Below, piece after piece: positions 53,467 through 62,438 of a DNA stretch of 64,000 nt. Under the pieces are notes generated by a model. That model was not told the origin of the DNA. It did not search any database and saw only the letters and a program-made list of their open reading frames with translations. Made by a program: the position numbers and the translations under genes. The stretch spans positions 131,020 to 195,019 of the forward strand of contig JACJZD010000004.1 in the NCBI GenBank assembly GCA_020635795.1, in the 5' to 3' direction. The stretch comes from Flavobacteriales bacterium (GTDB lineage: Bacteria; Bacteroidota; Bacteroidia; Flavobacteriales_E; Vicingaceae). Each line of letters begins with the position of its first letter. The stretch's first letter is position 1.

Positions 53467-54897
53467 TTACTCATTTATTGTATTGGAAACATCGTAAATA
53501 CAGTAATCGTTATTTTCTAGCACCACTTTATATTGATTTAGTTTTATTTCAGAACTAAAACTACGTTTTAAGATTACAATGTATTTCAGTCCTTTATTTT
53601 TTAATTCTTCAATGTATTTTTCGTTGCTAATGGTATGGTTGTCGGCTACCCATCCTTTTCGGTGCGAAAAATACATTGGCGTAGGGTAGTTGCCACTATT
53701 TATCAAAATCAAGTCATGTTGGTTCGATATTTTATCCAAATCCATTTCTAGATTTAAAATACCTAAATCGTTTTCCTTTATGCTAAAATCATGTGTTTGG
53801 TTGGCGATGCCTTCAACAGAAATAGCAATTAAAACGATTAAAGCAAGTTTAGTGTTTTGCATTTTGATTAAACCGTAACCTGCAACCAATGCCATAACAG
53901 GGACAAACGGAATGATGTAATAGTTATGATGAGGAAATGTATAACCCGACTTAAAAATGATGATGGAAAAGCCAAATAAACTTAAAGCAAAAACGGAATA
54001 AATTTTCCACTCTTTTTTAATAATGGATACCATTAAGCCAAATAAGAAAACAGCAAAACCAATATATTTAAGTGGGGTATCATAAAACCGTTTAAGCGTT
54101 TCAGAAATATTTTGGGCTATTTCGGTAAAACCTTGACTAAAGCTTTTACCCATAATGAAATGCAAAAAACCAAATTTTTCAACAAGGTAAGGAACCCAAT
54201 AAAAGTACCATATCATTACAGGAATTAATCCAAAAAATGTTACTGTAGAAAATATTAATTTTCTGTTTAACGAGATGTTTTTGTTTAGAAAAAAAATCAC
54301 AAAAACAATTAATAAATAACCAGAAGGGAGTTTTGATAATAAACCTAATGTTAGCAGTATTAAATAACTAATTAAGTACAGGTATTGCTTTTTATGTAGG
54401 TGGGTTTCTAAATAATTTGATCCATAGTATATACAAGCTAAAATCATAGACATAGAAAAGGTATCGGGCATTATTTTTCTAGAAAACTGAAACCAAATGG
54501 AGACAATTAAAATGATGGTAGCGTAAAATGCATGTTGCTCAGTAAAATATTTTTTTAACAACTTATAAAAGAACCAAAGCCCAAAACTTGAAATAATTAA
54601 ATTGATTAACCTCCCATACCAGTGTTGGTAGCCAAACAACACAGAAACCAAATAATGCAAATAATTAAGCAACGGAAATTCCATTCCTGTAATGCCAGTT
54701 TTTTCACCTGCTATATCAATGCTGGGGTAAAATATATTGTTGTTAGTTTCTAAAAAATTTCTCGAAACCATTGTTACGGTGGTTTGCCTCCAATTATGGC
54801 TAACTTCAAGCGGTGGGTTTGTAATTCCTATTAACCTAATTAAAAAGAAAAAAAATATCCAAAAACGGATGTCTATCAGCAAATTTTTTATGCTCAT
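53467..54897 (-). CDS. Membrane glycosyltransferase, GT39/ArnT-like
   Basis: About 476 residues from ATG 54897 (TTG 54927 is the alternative). It has some ten TM helices; the loop LEVSHNWRQTTVTMVSRNFL after the first helix carries the Asp/Glu-His region of the dolichol-phosphate-mannose or undecaprenyl-phosphate sugar transferases (PMT/ArnT fold). A periplasmic soluble end follows (GNYPTPMYFSHRKGWVAD). It probably transfers a sugar from a polyprenyl phosphate to lipid or protein. It may belong to the accessory block. Confidence 0.75.
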   Translation of the reverse strand: MSIKNLLIDIRFWIFFFFLIRLIGITNPPLEVSHNWRQTTVTMVSRNFLETNNNIFYPSIDIAGEKTGITGMEFPLLNYLHYLVSVLFGYQHWYGRLINLIISSFGLWFFYKLLKKYFTEQHAFYATIILIVSIWFQFSRKIMPDTFSMSMILACIYYGSNYLETHLHKKQYLYLISYLILLTLGLLSKLPSGYLLIVFVIFFLNKNISLNRKLIFSTVTFFGLIPVMIWYFYWVPYLVEKFGFLHFIMGKSFSQGFTEIAQNISETLKRFYDTPLKYIGFAVFLFGLMVSIIKKEWKIYSVFALSLFGFSIIIFKSGYTFPHHNYYIIPFVPVMALVAGYGLIKMQNTKLALIVLIAISVEGIANQTHDFSIKENDLGILNLEMDLDKISNQHDLILINSGNYPTPMYFSHRKGWVADNHTISNEKYIEELKNKGLKYIVILKRSFSSEIKLNQYKVVLENNDYCIYDVSNTINE

Positions 54898-55069
54898 TTG
54901 TGCCAGCTTTTCTTTAATTATTGCCAATAGAAAATAAATTGAATGATACCTTTTAATGCTGTTGGGTTTTTCAAATTTAATAATTCAATCAGACTTTAAA
55001 CAGGATTTCTATTTTATTCAATTGATATAAGAAAGAGTTGGGTTAATAGGTGTAAGCTGTTTTTTTCTT

Positions 55070-55102
55070 AAAACAACCGTTGAGGAACGAAATGGTTGTT
55101 TT
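55070..55102. repeat. Hairpin left of the cassette region
   Basis: AAAACAACC (55070-55078) pairs with GGTTGTTTT (55094-55102) over a 15-nt loop. It lies in the 243-bp stretch between the glycosyltransferase start and E1, which otherwise shows no gene. Confidence 0.6.
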
Positions 55103-55140
55103 AAAGCTAAGCAACCCGAAGAGAAACGAGAAATTTTAAA

Positions 55141-55275
55141 TGTCTAACGGTCAAGTATAAGCGTAGTGCGGGATTTTGGAGCGATATGCTGTCTGCCAAC
55201 ACGAAACTTTAATAGTAGCCAAAATAATAAATTTTAGCGATTCAACCCGCATTACGTTTATACAATGTTGTAAGC
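55141..55275. repeat. Cassette boundary element E1 (attC-like)
   Basis: Left arm: GTCTAAC (55142-55148), 7-nt spacer, TATAAG-CGTA-GT-GCGGG (55156-55172). Right arm: CCCGC-AT-TACG-TTTATA (55246-55262), 4-nt spacer CAAT, then GTTGTAAGC (55267-55275). Pairing is complete over 17 bp except G·T at 55161 and 55166 on the plus strand. Inside, ATTTTGG and CCAAAAT form a second stem. The leftmost 7 nt fit the integron R'' box RYYYAAC. Confidence 0.72.
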
Positions 55276-55398
55276 TGGCTTTTCCTTTCAAGTTCTGGTT
55301 TGTCCTTATTAATCTCAGCTTTGTGTGTCCGCTGTTTTTAAGAATTTTGGAAGGGAGAGATTTAAAAAATAATTTTTCCTTCGGGTTGGCAGGTGGAA

Positions 55399-55451
55399 GC
55401 TCTTTTGCAATTTTTGGTTTGTGCATTGGCTTGTGCGAATTGCAAATGTGC
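55399..55451. repeat. Covarying hairpin repeat, left copy
   Basis: TTTGCAATT (55404-55412) pairs with AATTGCAAA (55438-55446). The loop TTGGTTTGTG...GGCTTGTGCG resembles that at 59312-59335, yet the stem has different bases there. It lies between E1 and the HNH gene in a 210-bp gap without any other gene. Confidence 0.65.
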
Positions 55452-55485
55452 TTACACTTGTGAAAAGGGTTTAATTTTAATTATT

Positions 55486-55493
55486 TACCTTTG
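55486..55493 (+). promoter_or_regulatory. -7 box of the HNH nuclease gene
   Basis: TACCTTTG fits TAnnTTTG and ends 30 nt before ATG 55524. It overlaps the alternative TTG start at 55491, which argues against that start. Confidence 0.5.
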
Positions 55494-55523
55494 TCGATTG
55501 TGAAAAATCTTTTAAAGAAGTTA

Positions 55524-56498
55524 ATGGCAAGAAGAAAAACGGTAAATAATACAGGAATTCTAAGAGTAGGTGGTATTCCTTATCACGATGCTTGGGTGGC
55601 ATATAAATGTGTAAGTTGCCAAGAAATGAACTATGTCCAAGTCGGACAAAAGTTGCTGACGCCACAAGAAGCAATTGAAACGGCTGTTTGGAAATGCGAA
55701 CATTGTGGATTTATTCACTCAAAAGAAACCGATTTGCCTTTTGATAACTGGGAAGAAGAATATAACAGTGCTGATTCCACTACTGCTTTGCGATTTTGGG
55801 AAGGTTTTTTTCGGATTGCAACTGAACACCCTGAATCATATTGGAAGCAATGTAATGTTTGTACTCGAATTTTGCCTTTCAATGCTTTTAGCAAACATTC
55901 AGGCTGGGGTCCTTTGGAGAAGCAAATGGAATGTAGGAGTTGTAAGGGAGCCATTAATGCAGTTTTAAATCCCAAAAGAACAAAAGAGCAGTTACACGAA
56001 TCTGCCGTTCGAAGAAGAATAGCTGATTTATTTATAGAAGAAGAAAACGAATCAATTGACTTTCAGGATTTATTTAAAAGATTTGAAAGTCGATGTTTCA
56101 AGACAAAAGAACCATTAGATATTAATCAACGCGATACCTGGTCAATTGACCACATTTTACCATCAAAATATCTCTATCCACTTAAAAAGGAAAATGCAGC
56201 ATTACTTTCAAAAAATGCTAACGAAAATAAAAGAGATAAATGGCCAAGTAAGTTCTATACAAATAATGAGTTAATTGATCTTGCCAGAATTACAGGAGCA
56301 AATATTGACTTGATTTCAAATAAGCTCCCAATAATGAATCACAACATAGATGTCAATAAGGGAGTTGAACGTTATTTGCAAGTCAGAGAAAAGTCAGACC
56401 TGCCAAAACGTATAAAAGAAATCAAAAAGATTTTGCTCGTATATGAATTGGTAGATAATCTTTCTCTCGAAAATAAAAAGCTGCTAGGATTCGAATAG
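55524..56498 (+). CDS. HNH endonuclease with zinc-ribbon Cys pairs (probable restriction enzyme)
   Basis: About 324 residues from ATG 55524. Cys pairs CVSC, CEHC, CNVC and CRSC form two zinc sites (the second in CNVCTRILPFNAFSKHSGW). The HNH core follows: SRCFKTKEPLDI, then WSIDHILPSKYLYPLKKEN and LLSKNANENKRDKWPSKFY, with Asp-His and Asn as catalytic residues. The gene converges with a double-domain DNA methyltransferase (3-nt gap), so I infer a type II restriction enzyme. TTG 55491 is an alternative start but overlaps the promoter box. It is the left gene of cassette 1. Confidence 0.8.
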   Translation: MARRKTVNNTGILRVGGIPYHDAWVAYKCVSCQEMNYVQVGQKLLTPQEAIETAVWKCEHCGFIHSKETDLPFDNWEEEYNSADSTTALRFWEGFFRIATEHPESYWKQCNVCTRILPFNAFSKHSGWGPLEKQMECRSCKGAINAVLNPKRTKEQLHESAVRRRIADLFIEEENESIDFQDLFKRFESRCFKTKEPLDINQRDTWSIDHILPSKYLYPLKKENAALLSKNANENKRDKWPSKFYTNNELIDLARITGANIDLISNKLPIMNHNIDVNKGVERYLQVREKSDLPKRIKEIKKILLVYELVDNLSLENKKLLGFE

Positions 56499-56501
56499 TT
56501 T

Positions 56502-59171
56502 CTATACAAGTACGAGATATTGATGCGAAGTTACCGTTCCTTTATCTCTTATACCGTGTGATTCGCAATGCTCTACACTTTCATCAAATAAGTCAGCAGT
56601 TTTAAACCAACGCTTACTTATTTTTTGAAGTTCTAATGCCATATCACATTTATTGCTTTTCCCTAAATGTAGAACAAAAGTGCCATCCTTTTTCATACGT
56701 TCTTTTGCTTGTCTAAATATGGATTCGTAAATGGCAAAATCAATTTTTTGCCTTTCATCTATAAATGATTTAGGTTGATGTTTGAAGTCAATTTCTGACC
56801 ATCCAGTAAACCATATTCTAATCCAGTTAGCCAAATAAAATCTAGTGCTGTCAAAAAACGGTGGTGAAGTAATTATAGCATCTAGGTTATTAATTTCTTG
56901 TGGCCAAACTATCGTTGTGTCTTGATTAAATATTTTACCGTTTTTAAAATTAAGCGGTAATTCTTCGTTAATTACTCTGTTTACTTTTTCGCAAAGCTTT
57001 TCGATTAGGCTTTTGTAGATAAAATCCCCAGTAGGTGCATACGGAACAATTGGGTGTGAACGTCTGCTCAAAGCATAAGGTCTATTGCCGTGAAGAATAT
57101 GAAGTAATGAAGCAACTACTAACATTTCGCTTGGTGTGGACGGATAATTTTCCTTTACAAATCTACGAGCAAGCAATATTTCTTTTAACGTGTTTTCTTC
57201 ATAGTATTCAGATAGCTTTTTGTTAAATCCAAAATTTTTAACTTCATCAATTTCTTTTTTAGTACACTTATTGGCTTTAATAAAATTATCCAATGCTTCT
57301 ATATAAGAAAATGATTCAGAAGAAATTGGTGTATTTACTTTACCATAAGAGATATAGTAAGCTGGCAAACTAATATCAATGCCATAGGATAATTTTCCCG
57401 TTAACGCTGCTTCAAAAGGAATTGTTCCTACACCTGAAAAAGGGTCAAGAACAGAACCATTTTCAGGTACAAAAGTCTTAACAAGATGATGTGCAATTGC
57501 TGGTTTTAACTTACCTTGGTACGAGCAAAGAGAGTGATTATTATGCCCCCAATTTCTACTTGAATATGGTTCTTGTTGATGGGGGATTTCATTTCTGAAA
57601 CTGTCCCAGTTCTTTTTCCAATGAAGTTTTATTTTTCCGTTTACAGAATTTGGTTGTTTTTCTTTGTATTCAAAAACCAATAATGACTGGGTAAGTATTT
57701 CTTGATTTCTAGAACGTCTTTTCCTTAAAATCTTGTTTTCAACGAATTCATACCCTAATCCCTGCATTAACTCAATTAATATGTCATCTGTATTAATATG
57801 TACGCCACTAAAAATAGAATCCCCAATATCAATAAGAACTTTAGCATTTTGAGCTAGTAATGGTTTTGCATCATTAAAGATTGTGTACATTTCTTTAAAG
57901 TAGCTCTGTGCCATTACCGGAATTCTAGAATCATAAGCATTTTTATTCAGCTCAATAAGTGTCGCTTTCAGCAAACTACTTTTTGAAGCTATATCAAGTC
58001 CATTGACATAGGCATATTCCTTTTTAACATCATTAATTCCACTTGTTAATGCTTGGTCTCTAAAAAATCGCAAATCATTTTCGAACTGTAAATACCTTAA
58101 AAACCAAAGCTCTACTTTTGTATTTCTGAAATAGTTTGTGCCATTTAGATAAGGCGGACTTGTAATGATTGCTCCGATTTTTAAATCATTTACACGACCT
58201 ATATTCTTTGCATTTGAAAGAATAAATTCGGGCTTTCCTTTTAGCTTATAGTCAAAATTCAAAATATCTTCGGCAATATTTCCAATTTTTTCTGGCAAAA
58301 TATCATTAAATGTTTTCAGGTCTTTCTCAATTTCTTTCGCTGTTTTGAATCTTACATCTCCAACTTTCTTAAGAAATGATACAGGGAGTAGACAAGAAAT
58401 AACAGCTACGGTTAGAGTATCAGCTAGTAGTTCATCTTCTAGTTTAATAATATCAATATATGACCTTAGTTTTAATACCTGCTCAAGAGTTTCATCAGGG
58501 AAATATTTTTTATCAGAGAATAGAGATTTATAGGATTCTCTTAAAGATTTATCTTCTTCAAACTTATTAAGGTTCTTCAGTACAACTTTTTGAATATCCT
58601 TTAGGTCTTTGGACAGCTTTTTCCTTTGAGACTCTTTTGCTTTTAAAACATTGAGCTTTGTTTGAATTAAAAACTGTAATAAAGGATTTACTTCTGAATA
58701 TACTGTTGATAGTCCTAAATCATCAGCCGCAAGGAGTGTTGTGCCTGTACCTGCGAAAGGTTCATAGATTAGAGTATCTGTTATTCCATAGTTTTTTATT
58801 AATGATTTTACAAAGTCAGGAGAATAGCCTTCAATGTAAGGATACCATCTTTGAAATGGGATGTTTTTACTTTTTACAAATGTTACATCTTTCTCTGTAA
58901 CGCCTTCAACTTTGTCTATTTCAGGAAGTTTTTGCTTGATAAGTCTTTTTACAACTTGGTTAATTGAACGCTCTTGTTTCTCGGCAAAAAGTGTAAGCTG
59001 TTTATATGTTTCAATGCCAATCAGTTCTTTTATTTCTTGAGTTGTCAAGTCTTTTACTTTGGAATAGTATGGTTCTTCTGGCTCACTAAACGCAAGTGTT
59101 ACAGACTTATCTTTTGAATCTTCCGAAGGGTAGTCGCTGAAATAGACAGCTTTATAAAATTGTTTTGCCAT
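56502..59171 (-). CDS. DNA methyltransferase with two catalytic domains
   Basis: An 889-residue protein. The first methylase domain has the SAM motif EPFAGTGTT (near 137-145) and the catalytic TSPPY (337-341). The second has DPFSGVGT near 577 and TSPPF near 768. S/D-PPY/F motifs methylate amino groups of A (N6) or C (N4). Two domains in one chain suggest each methylates one strand of an asymmetric site, as in fused type IIS methylases. The N-terminal about 100 residues may bind DNA. It converges on the HNH gene, so together they form a restriction-modification pair in cassette 1. Confidence 0.88.
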   Translation of the reverse strand: MAKQFYKAVYFSDYPSEDSKDKSVTLAFSEPEEPYYSKVKDLTTQEIKELIGIETYKQLTLFAEKQERSINQVVKRLIKQKLPEIDKVEGVTEKDVTFVKSKNIPFQRWYPYIEGYSPDFVKSLIKNYGITDTLIYEPFAGTGTTLLAADDLGLSTVYSEVNPLLQFLIQTKLNVLKAKESQRKKLSKDLKDIQKVVLKNLNKFEEDKSLRESYKSLFSDKKYFPDETLEQVLKLRSYIDIIKLEDELLADTLTVAVISCLLPVSFLKKVGDVRFKTAKEIEKDLKTFNDILPEKIGNIAEDILNFDYKLKGKPEFILSNAKNIGRVNDLKIGAIITSPPYLNGTNYFRNTKVELWFLRYLQFENDLRFFRDQALTSGINDVKKEYAYVNGLDIASKSSLLKATLIELNKNAYDSRIPVMAQSYFKEMYTIFNDAKPLLAQNAKVLIDIGDSIFSGVHINTDDILIELMQGLGYEFVENKILRKRRSRNQEILTQSLLVFEYKEKQPNSVNGKIKLHWKKNWDSFRNEIPHQQEPYSSRNWGHNNHSLCSYQGKLKPAIAHHLVKTFVPENGSVLDPFSGVGTIPFEAALTGKLSYGIDISLPAYYISYGKVNTPISSESFSYIEALDNFIKANKCTKKEIDEVKNFGFNKKLSEYYEENTLKEILLARRFVKENYPSTPSEMLVVASLLHILHGNRPYALSRRSHPIVPYAPTGDFIYKSLIEKLCEKVNRVINEELPLNFKNGKIFNQDTTIVWPQEINNLDAIITSPPFFDSTRFYLANWIRIWFTGWSEIDFKHQPKSFIDERQKIDFAIYESIFRQAKERMKKDGTFVLHLGKSNKCDMALELQKISKRWFKTADLFDESVEHCESHGIRDKGTVTSHQYLVLV

Positions 59172-59294
59172 TTTGAAACAAGTATCAGTTTATGATAGTT
59201 ACTTCGCAAAAGTAAAAACAATTTTTGAACATCACATTGCTTGATAAGATTTTTTTGAATTTAATTTTCAACAGTCTGTTGAGTGTTGGGATAT

Positions 59295-59350
59295 TGGCTC
59301 TTTTGCAAAACTTGGGTCGTGTGTCGGCTTGTGCGGTTTTGCAAATGTGC
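59295..59350. repeat. Covarying hairpin repeat, right copy
   Basis: TTTGCAAAAC (59302-59311) pairs with GTTTTGCAAA (59336-59345); the loop has TTGGGTCGTGTGTCGGCTTGTG. Compared with 55399-55451, the flanks CTCTTTTGCAA and TGCAAATGTGC are kept but the stem bases covary. Downstream GTGCGGTGGG occurs twice (59354-59363 and 59382-59391). This is part of the 550-bp gap 59172-59721, which has no credible gene. Confidence 0.65.
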
Positions 59351-59518
59351 CAATGTGCGGTGGGCTAAAATTAATTTTTAAAATGTGCGGTGGGAAAATT
59401 TTTAAAACATTCGTGTCGGCTTGTGTATTTCCAAAGTCAGTCCGTAAGTTTATGTTAAGATGTCAAAGTTCGTTTTTCAGAAGTCTGTTTTTTCGGAGTA
59501 CGGTCGTTCTTTAGGCTT

Positions 59519-59718
59519 GCTTACAACGGTTAGTATATGGCAAGTAGGGCAGTAGAAAGCGATAAACTTTCGGGTTTGCTCTGAGCCACATTTTTATATT
59601 TTGTTTTTAACTTATTCATCTTAAAAGCCAAATTAAAAATTTGGCGGTGTTGGTAAATTGCTCTGAACTTTCGTTAACCACCGAACGCCCTATTTGCTAT
59701 ATACCTTGTTACCACACG
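59519..59718. repeat. Cassette boundary element E2 (attC-like)
   Basis: Left arm: GCTTACAAC (59519-59527), spacer GGTTAG, TATATG-GCAA-GT-AGGGC (59534-59550). Right arm: GCCCT-AT-TTGC-TATATA (59687-59703), spacer CCTT, GTTACCACACG (59708-59718). G·T pairs at 59539 and 59544. The inner loop (about 136 nt) has AAATTAAAAATTT near 59629 and the motif AAAGCGATAAACTTTCGG, which recurs in E3. It is adjacent (3 nt) to the stop codon of the DUF4268 gene. Confidence 0.75.
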
Positions 59719-59721
59719 TAT

Positions 59722-60840
59722 TTATTTTCTTTTCGAGTAGCTGTTTAATTTCTTTATTGGTTCTTTAAATGCTTTTTCCATTCTAACAGACGCATCAATC
59801 AAAAATTCATTCATTTTTTGCCAATCTGTTTCTTCAAAGTAATTAACTCCATCAAGTTGATATTTAATTCTACAAGTAACATTTTCATCCATTCTTTCCC
59901 AAGTCAATTCTGCTCCAAATTCAGATTCTATTTTGTCTTTCATTTTATAAACAAAGTCAAATAGTTCCTTGTTTTCTTCTTTGCTTCCACGGTTGAAAAT
60001 GATTTCACTCCTACAATATGAACTACTTGCGGCTAAATTGATATTTACACCGCTCATTCCAATACCTTTTCCAATCCAATTTTCTTTTGAGGGCGAGTTA
60101 TTAGAAAACAAATTGTTTTTTTGATTACTTGCATTTATAAATTGCTCCCAAAATTTCAATCTTATATGATGTCTGTTTTTTAAGGTTTCTTGAACTTCAA
60201 TTTCTTCTTGAGCTTTTGTCGCAATACTTATTGCAAAATCTTCTGTGTCTTTTGTCGGTAGTATTTGCTCTACATTTAAAAATAACTGGTCATTTAACTC
60301 AAATGGTGTAACCTTAAAGCATTGAAGTCTAATTTTAAAATTCATTAACCAAAGCACAGATGATGTGACTTCTTTTCTAAAATTAGCAGCGACCAAAATC
60401 AGTCTCTGTGAATTAAGTCCTTGATTTAGTAAGATTTCTGAAATTTCTCGATTATCAAAAAACTCTGATATTTTATCTTGAGCAATTGCTGTTGTTCCTA
60501 AAAAGTCTTGATAGATTTTTAAAATGTCTTGTTTGGTCAAACTTGCACAATAAGAAGCATACTTAATTACTTGCCAAGTAACATCTTTGCCTGAATCATC
60601 AAGTTTGTTTTCAATTATTACTAAGTTTCCAAGCTTATCTAAAGCAAGTAAATCAAGTCGTTCGTTCGTTTCGCTAAATCCACTAAATTCTTTTTGTATT
60701 ATTAGTAATTCTTCTCCAAGTGAAGTGGGATTATTGGCAATCCATTCTTGCAAGTGTTCTCTTTCTCTAAATTTCAATTCAGAAAACGACTTTTGTTTCA
60801 ATTTAGATATTCTATTTTTCTCTCGGTCAATTATGTACAT
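59722..60840 (-). CDS. DUF4268 protein with PD-(D/E)xK nuclease-like N-terminal domain
   Basis: A 372-residue protein. The N-terminal third carries NERLDLLALD (Asp63) and LVIIENKLDD (Glu77-x-Lys79), the D...ExK metal site of restriction-type nucleases, followed by VTWQVIKYASYCASL. The C-terminal part (KNRHHIRLKFWEQFI, SSYCRSEIIFNRGSKEEN) matches DUF4268. Such proteins occur near restriction and defence genes; the role is not proven. It is the only gene of cassette 2 and lies right against E2 (3 nt) on its 3' side and 14 nt from E3 on its 5' side. Confidence 0.8.
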   Translation of the reverse strand: MYIIDREKNRISKLKQKSFSELKFREREHLQEWIANNPTSLGEELLIIQKEFSGFSETNERLDLLALDKLGNLVIIENKLDDSGKDVTWQVIKYASYCASLTKQDILKIYQDFLGTTAIAQDKISEFFDNREISEILLNQGLNSQRLILVAANFRKEVTSSVLWLMNFKIRLQCFKVTPFELNDQLFLNVEQILPTKDTEDFAISIATKAQEEIEVQETLKNRHHIRLKFWEQFINASNQKNNLFSNNSPSKENWIGKGIGMSGVNINLAASSSYCRSEIIFNRGSKEENKELFDFVYKMKDKIESEFGAELTWERMDENVTCRIKYQLDGVNYFEETDWQKMNEFLIDASVRMEKAFKEPIKKLNSYSKRK

Positions 60841-60854
60841 TCAGTTTTTCTTAT

Positions 60855-60994
60855 GTGTGGTAAAGGGTAAAGTATATGAAAAGTAGGCGGTTTCAAAGCA
60901 TTAAACTTTCGGTTAAACAAAACCTTTGATAAGAGCTAAAACACTTCATTATACTGGTATTTTGCCTATTTTTTATATACATTGTTAGCAAACG
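60855..60994. repeat. Cassette boundary element E3 (attC-like)
   Basis: Left arm: GTGTGGTAA (60855-60863), then A instead of C at 60864, TATATG-AAAA-GT-AGGC (60873-60888). Right arm: GCCT-AT-TTTT-TATATA (60964-60979), spacer CATT, GTTAGCAAACG (60984-60994). G·T pairs at 60878 and 60883. The inner AAAGCATTAAACTTTCGG is shared with E2. Its end at 60994 touches the stop codon (60995-60997) of the LVIVD protein gene. Confidence 0.75.
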
Positions 60995-62428
60995 TTAATT
61001 TATTATAACTTTCTCCGTTTTTTGTCCATCTTTTGTCTCAATTAAAAGAAAATATACACCTGATTTGATTGCTGGTAACTCTATTGAATATTCCTTTTGG
61101 TTTATTTTTAATTCAACAAAAACAAGCTGTCCTGTCGAATTCATCATCCTTATACTTACCAACTCTGAATTACTAGAAATAAACAAATTTTGTCCTTCGT
61201 TAGGGTTGGGATATATTTTAAGTGATCCGTTGTTCAAGGTAGTTTCGCTAATAGAAGTCGATAATGTAGAGAAACTAAAATTTAATAGTTTTAACCCTCC
61301 AGGGTCAGCAAAAAATGGTGTAAATGGTGGAATGTGAAAAGGGGTATGAATGAAGCTTAAAATAATTTTATCATTCCACACATCCAAACCATGTGTTGCA
61401 AGTGTGTCATTTAAGTTTACATACTCACCAACCTTAGAAACGGTCATAGGGCTTGTTACATCAAATACAAATAATTCCGATTGTCCTGCCGTGACAAACA
61501 GTAGGCTGTCGTTATTTGAAAGTATTACTTCGTTGGTGTGCAAATGGGCTCCACTCCAATTGGTATTGTTGCATCCCCAAGGATTAAACCATTGCACAGA
61601 AGTAAAAGGGATTGAACTTATGTCAAGCACTTCAAGCCCGCAATAATCCACAGATACAAATGCATAGTTCCCTTTTATTGCTATATCATTGTAAGCAGCA
61701 GCAGCTTGAGAATTTAACGATGTGTTTATGTATTTATATACTTCAATAGGGTTATTTTTATTTGTAACATCTATAGCACGTAAACCTCCTCTATCAAAGC
61801 ACACATACAAAGTGTCGTTTTTATATTTCAAACCTCTAGCGTTGTGTGCATTTGAAGAAGATGATGGGAAGTTTAAATCTAACTGTAAATGTGATTTAAA
61901 TAAAATATTGTTTTCGTTTGATACGTCTAATATAATTATTCCATCAGTCATTGTCGATAGATATGCGTAATTACCTTCAACAATAAGGTGAGATATTCCA
62001 TGGTCGAATAATGTGCTGTCCCATATATCTTTTATAATTGGCACGCTTGGGTTTGTAATATCGATAATCGCCAATCCAGATGAAGAATTTGTATTCACCT
62101 GAAAATCTCCAATGCCAACAAATAAAGAGTTTCCTCTTTGCTCAATTGTAGAAACATCAAGGTTATTAAAATTACTTATTGGCCAATTCAACACTGGATT
62201 AATAATGGTTGAATTTGAAATATCATATATCCCTAATCCAGACTCCATATTAGCAGAATAAACAAAGTCCACTCCAGTACGCTTATCAAATAATGATGTG
62301 AAGGAAGACTTTACTGGTATTGATGGAAAAAAATGGGCGGATTTTTCAGTTAGAGTTACCGTATCAATTTGTGCTTTAACATTAAAATGGAATAAGACTA
62401 TTGTCAGTATTAAAATAGTGATTTTCAT
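60995..62428 (-). CDS. LVIVD-repeat beta-propeller protein with T9SS sorting domain
   Basis: A 477-residue protein with signal peptide MKITILILTIVLFHFNVKA cut after QIDT. Repeated blades such as SGLAIIDITNPSVPIIKDIW, TDGIIILDVSNENN, GGLRAIDVTNKNNPIEVYKY and CGLEVLDISSIPF are LVIVD repeats. The C-terminal about 75 residues (SLKIYPNPNEGQNLFI ... KTEKVIIN) are the T9SS sorting domain. It should be at the cell surface or secreted. The ligand is unknown. Second gene of cassette 3, 10 nt behind the GH-like gene, stop touching E3. Confidence 0.85.
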   Translation of the reverse strand: MKITILILTIVLFHFNVKAQIDTVTLTEKSAHFFPSIPVKSSFTSLFDKRTGVDFVYSANMESGLGIYDISNSTIINPVLNWPISNFNNLDVSTIEQRGNSLFVGIGDFQVNTNSSSGLAIIDITNPSVPIIKDIWDSTLFDHGISHLIVEGNYAYLSTMTDGIIILDVSNENNILFKSHLQLDLNFPSSSSNAHNARGLKYKNDTLYVCFDRGGLRAIDVTNKNNPIEVYKYINTSLNSQAAAAYNDIAIKGNYAFVSVDYCGLEVLDISSIPFTSVQWFNPWGCNNTNWSGAHLHTNEVILSNNDSLLFVTAGQSELFVFDVTSPMTVSKVGEYVNLNDTLATHGLDVWNDKIILSFIHTPFHIPPFTPFFADPGGLKLLNFSFSTLSTSISETTLNNGSLKIYPNPNEGQNLFISSNSELVSIRMMNSTGQLVFVELKINQKEYSIELPAIKSGVYFLLIETKDGQKTEKVIIN

Positions 62429-62438
62429 ATTCTTCTTA

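Noticed and set aside
55176..55463. Open frame of 95 codons across E1
   Set aside because: It runs through the boundary element and the covarying hairpin, overlaps an opposite-strand open frame, and has no family resemblance.
59329..59514. Open frame of 61 codons in the gap left of E2
   Set aside because: It covers hairpin and GTGCGGTGGG repeats; composition and lack of a promoter argue against coding.
59519..60994. E1-E4 as simple transcription terminators
   Set aside because: The stems are separated by 70-190 nt loops, are not followed by T-runs, and have conserved G·T positions and cassette-specific end tags, which terminators would not need.
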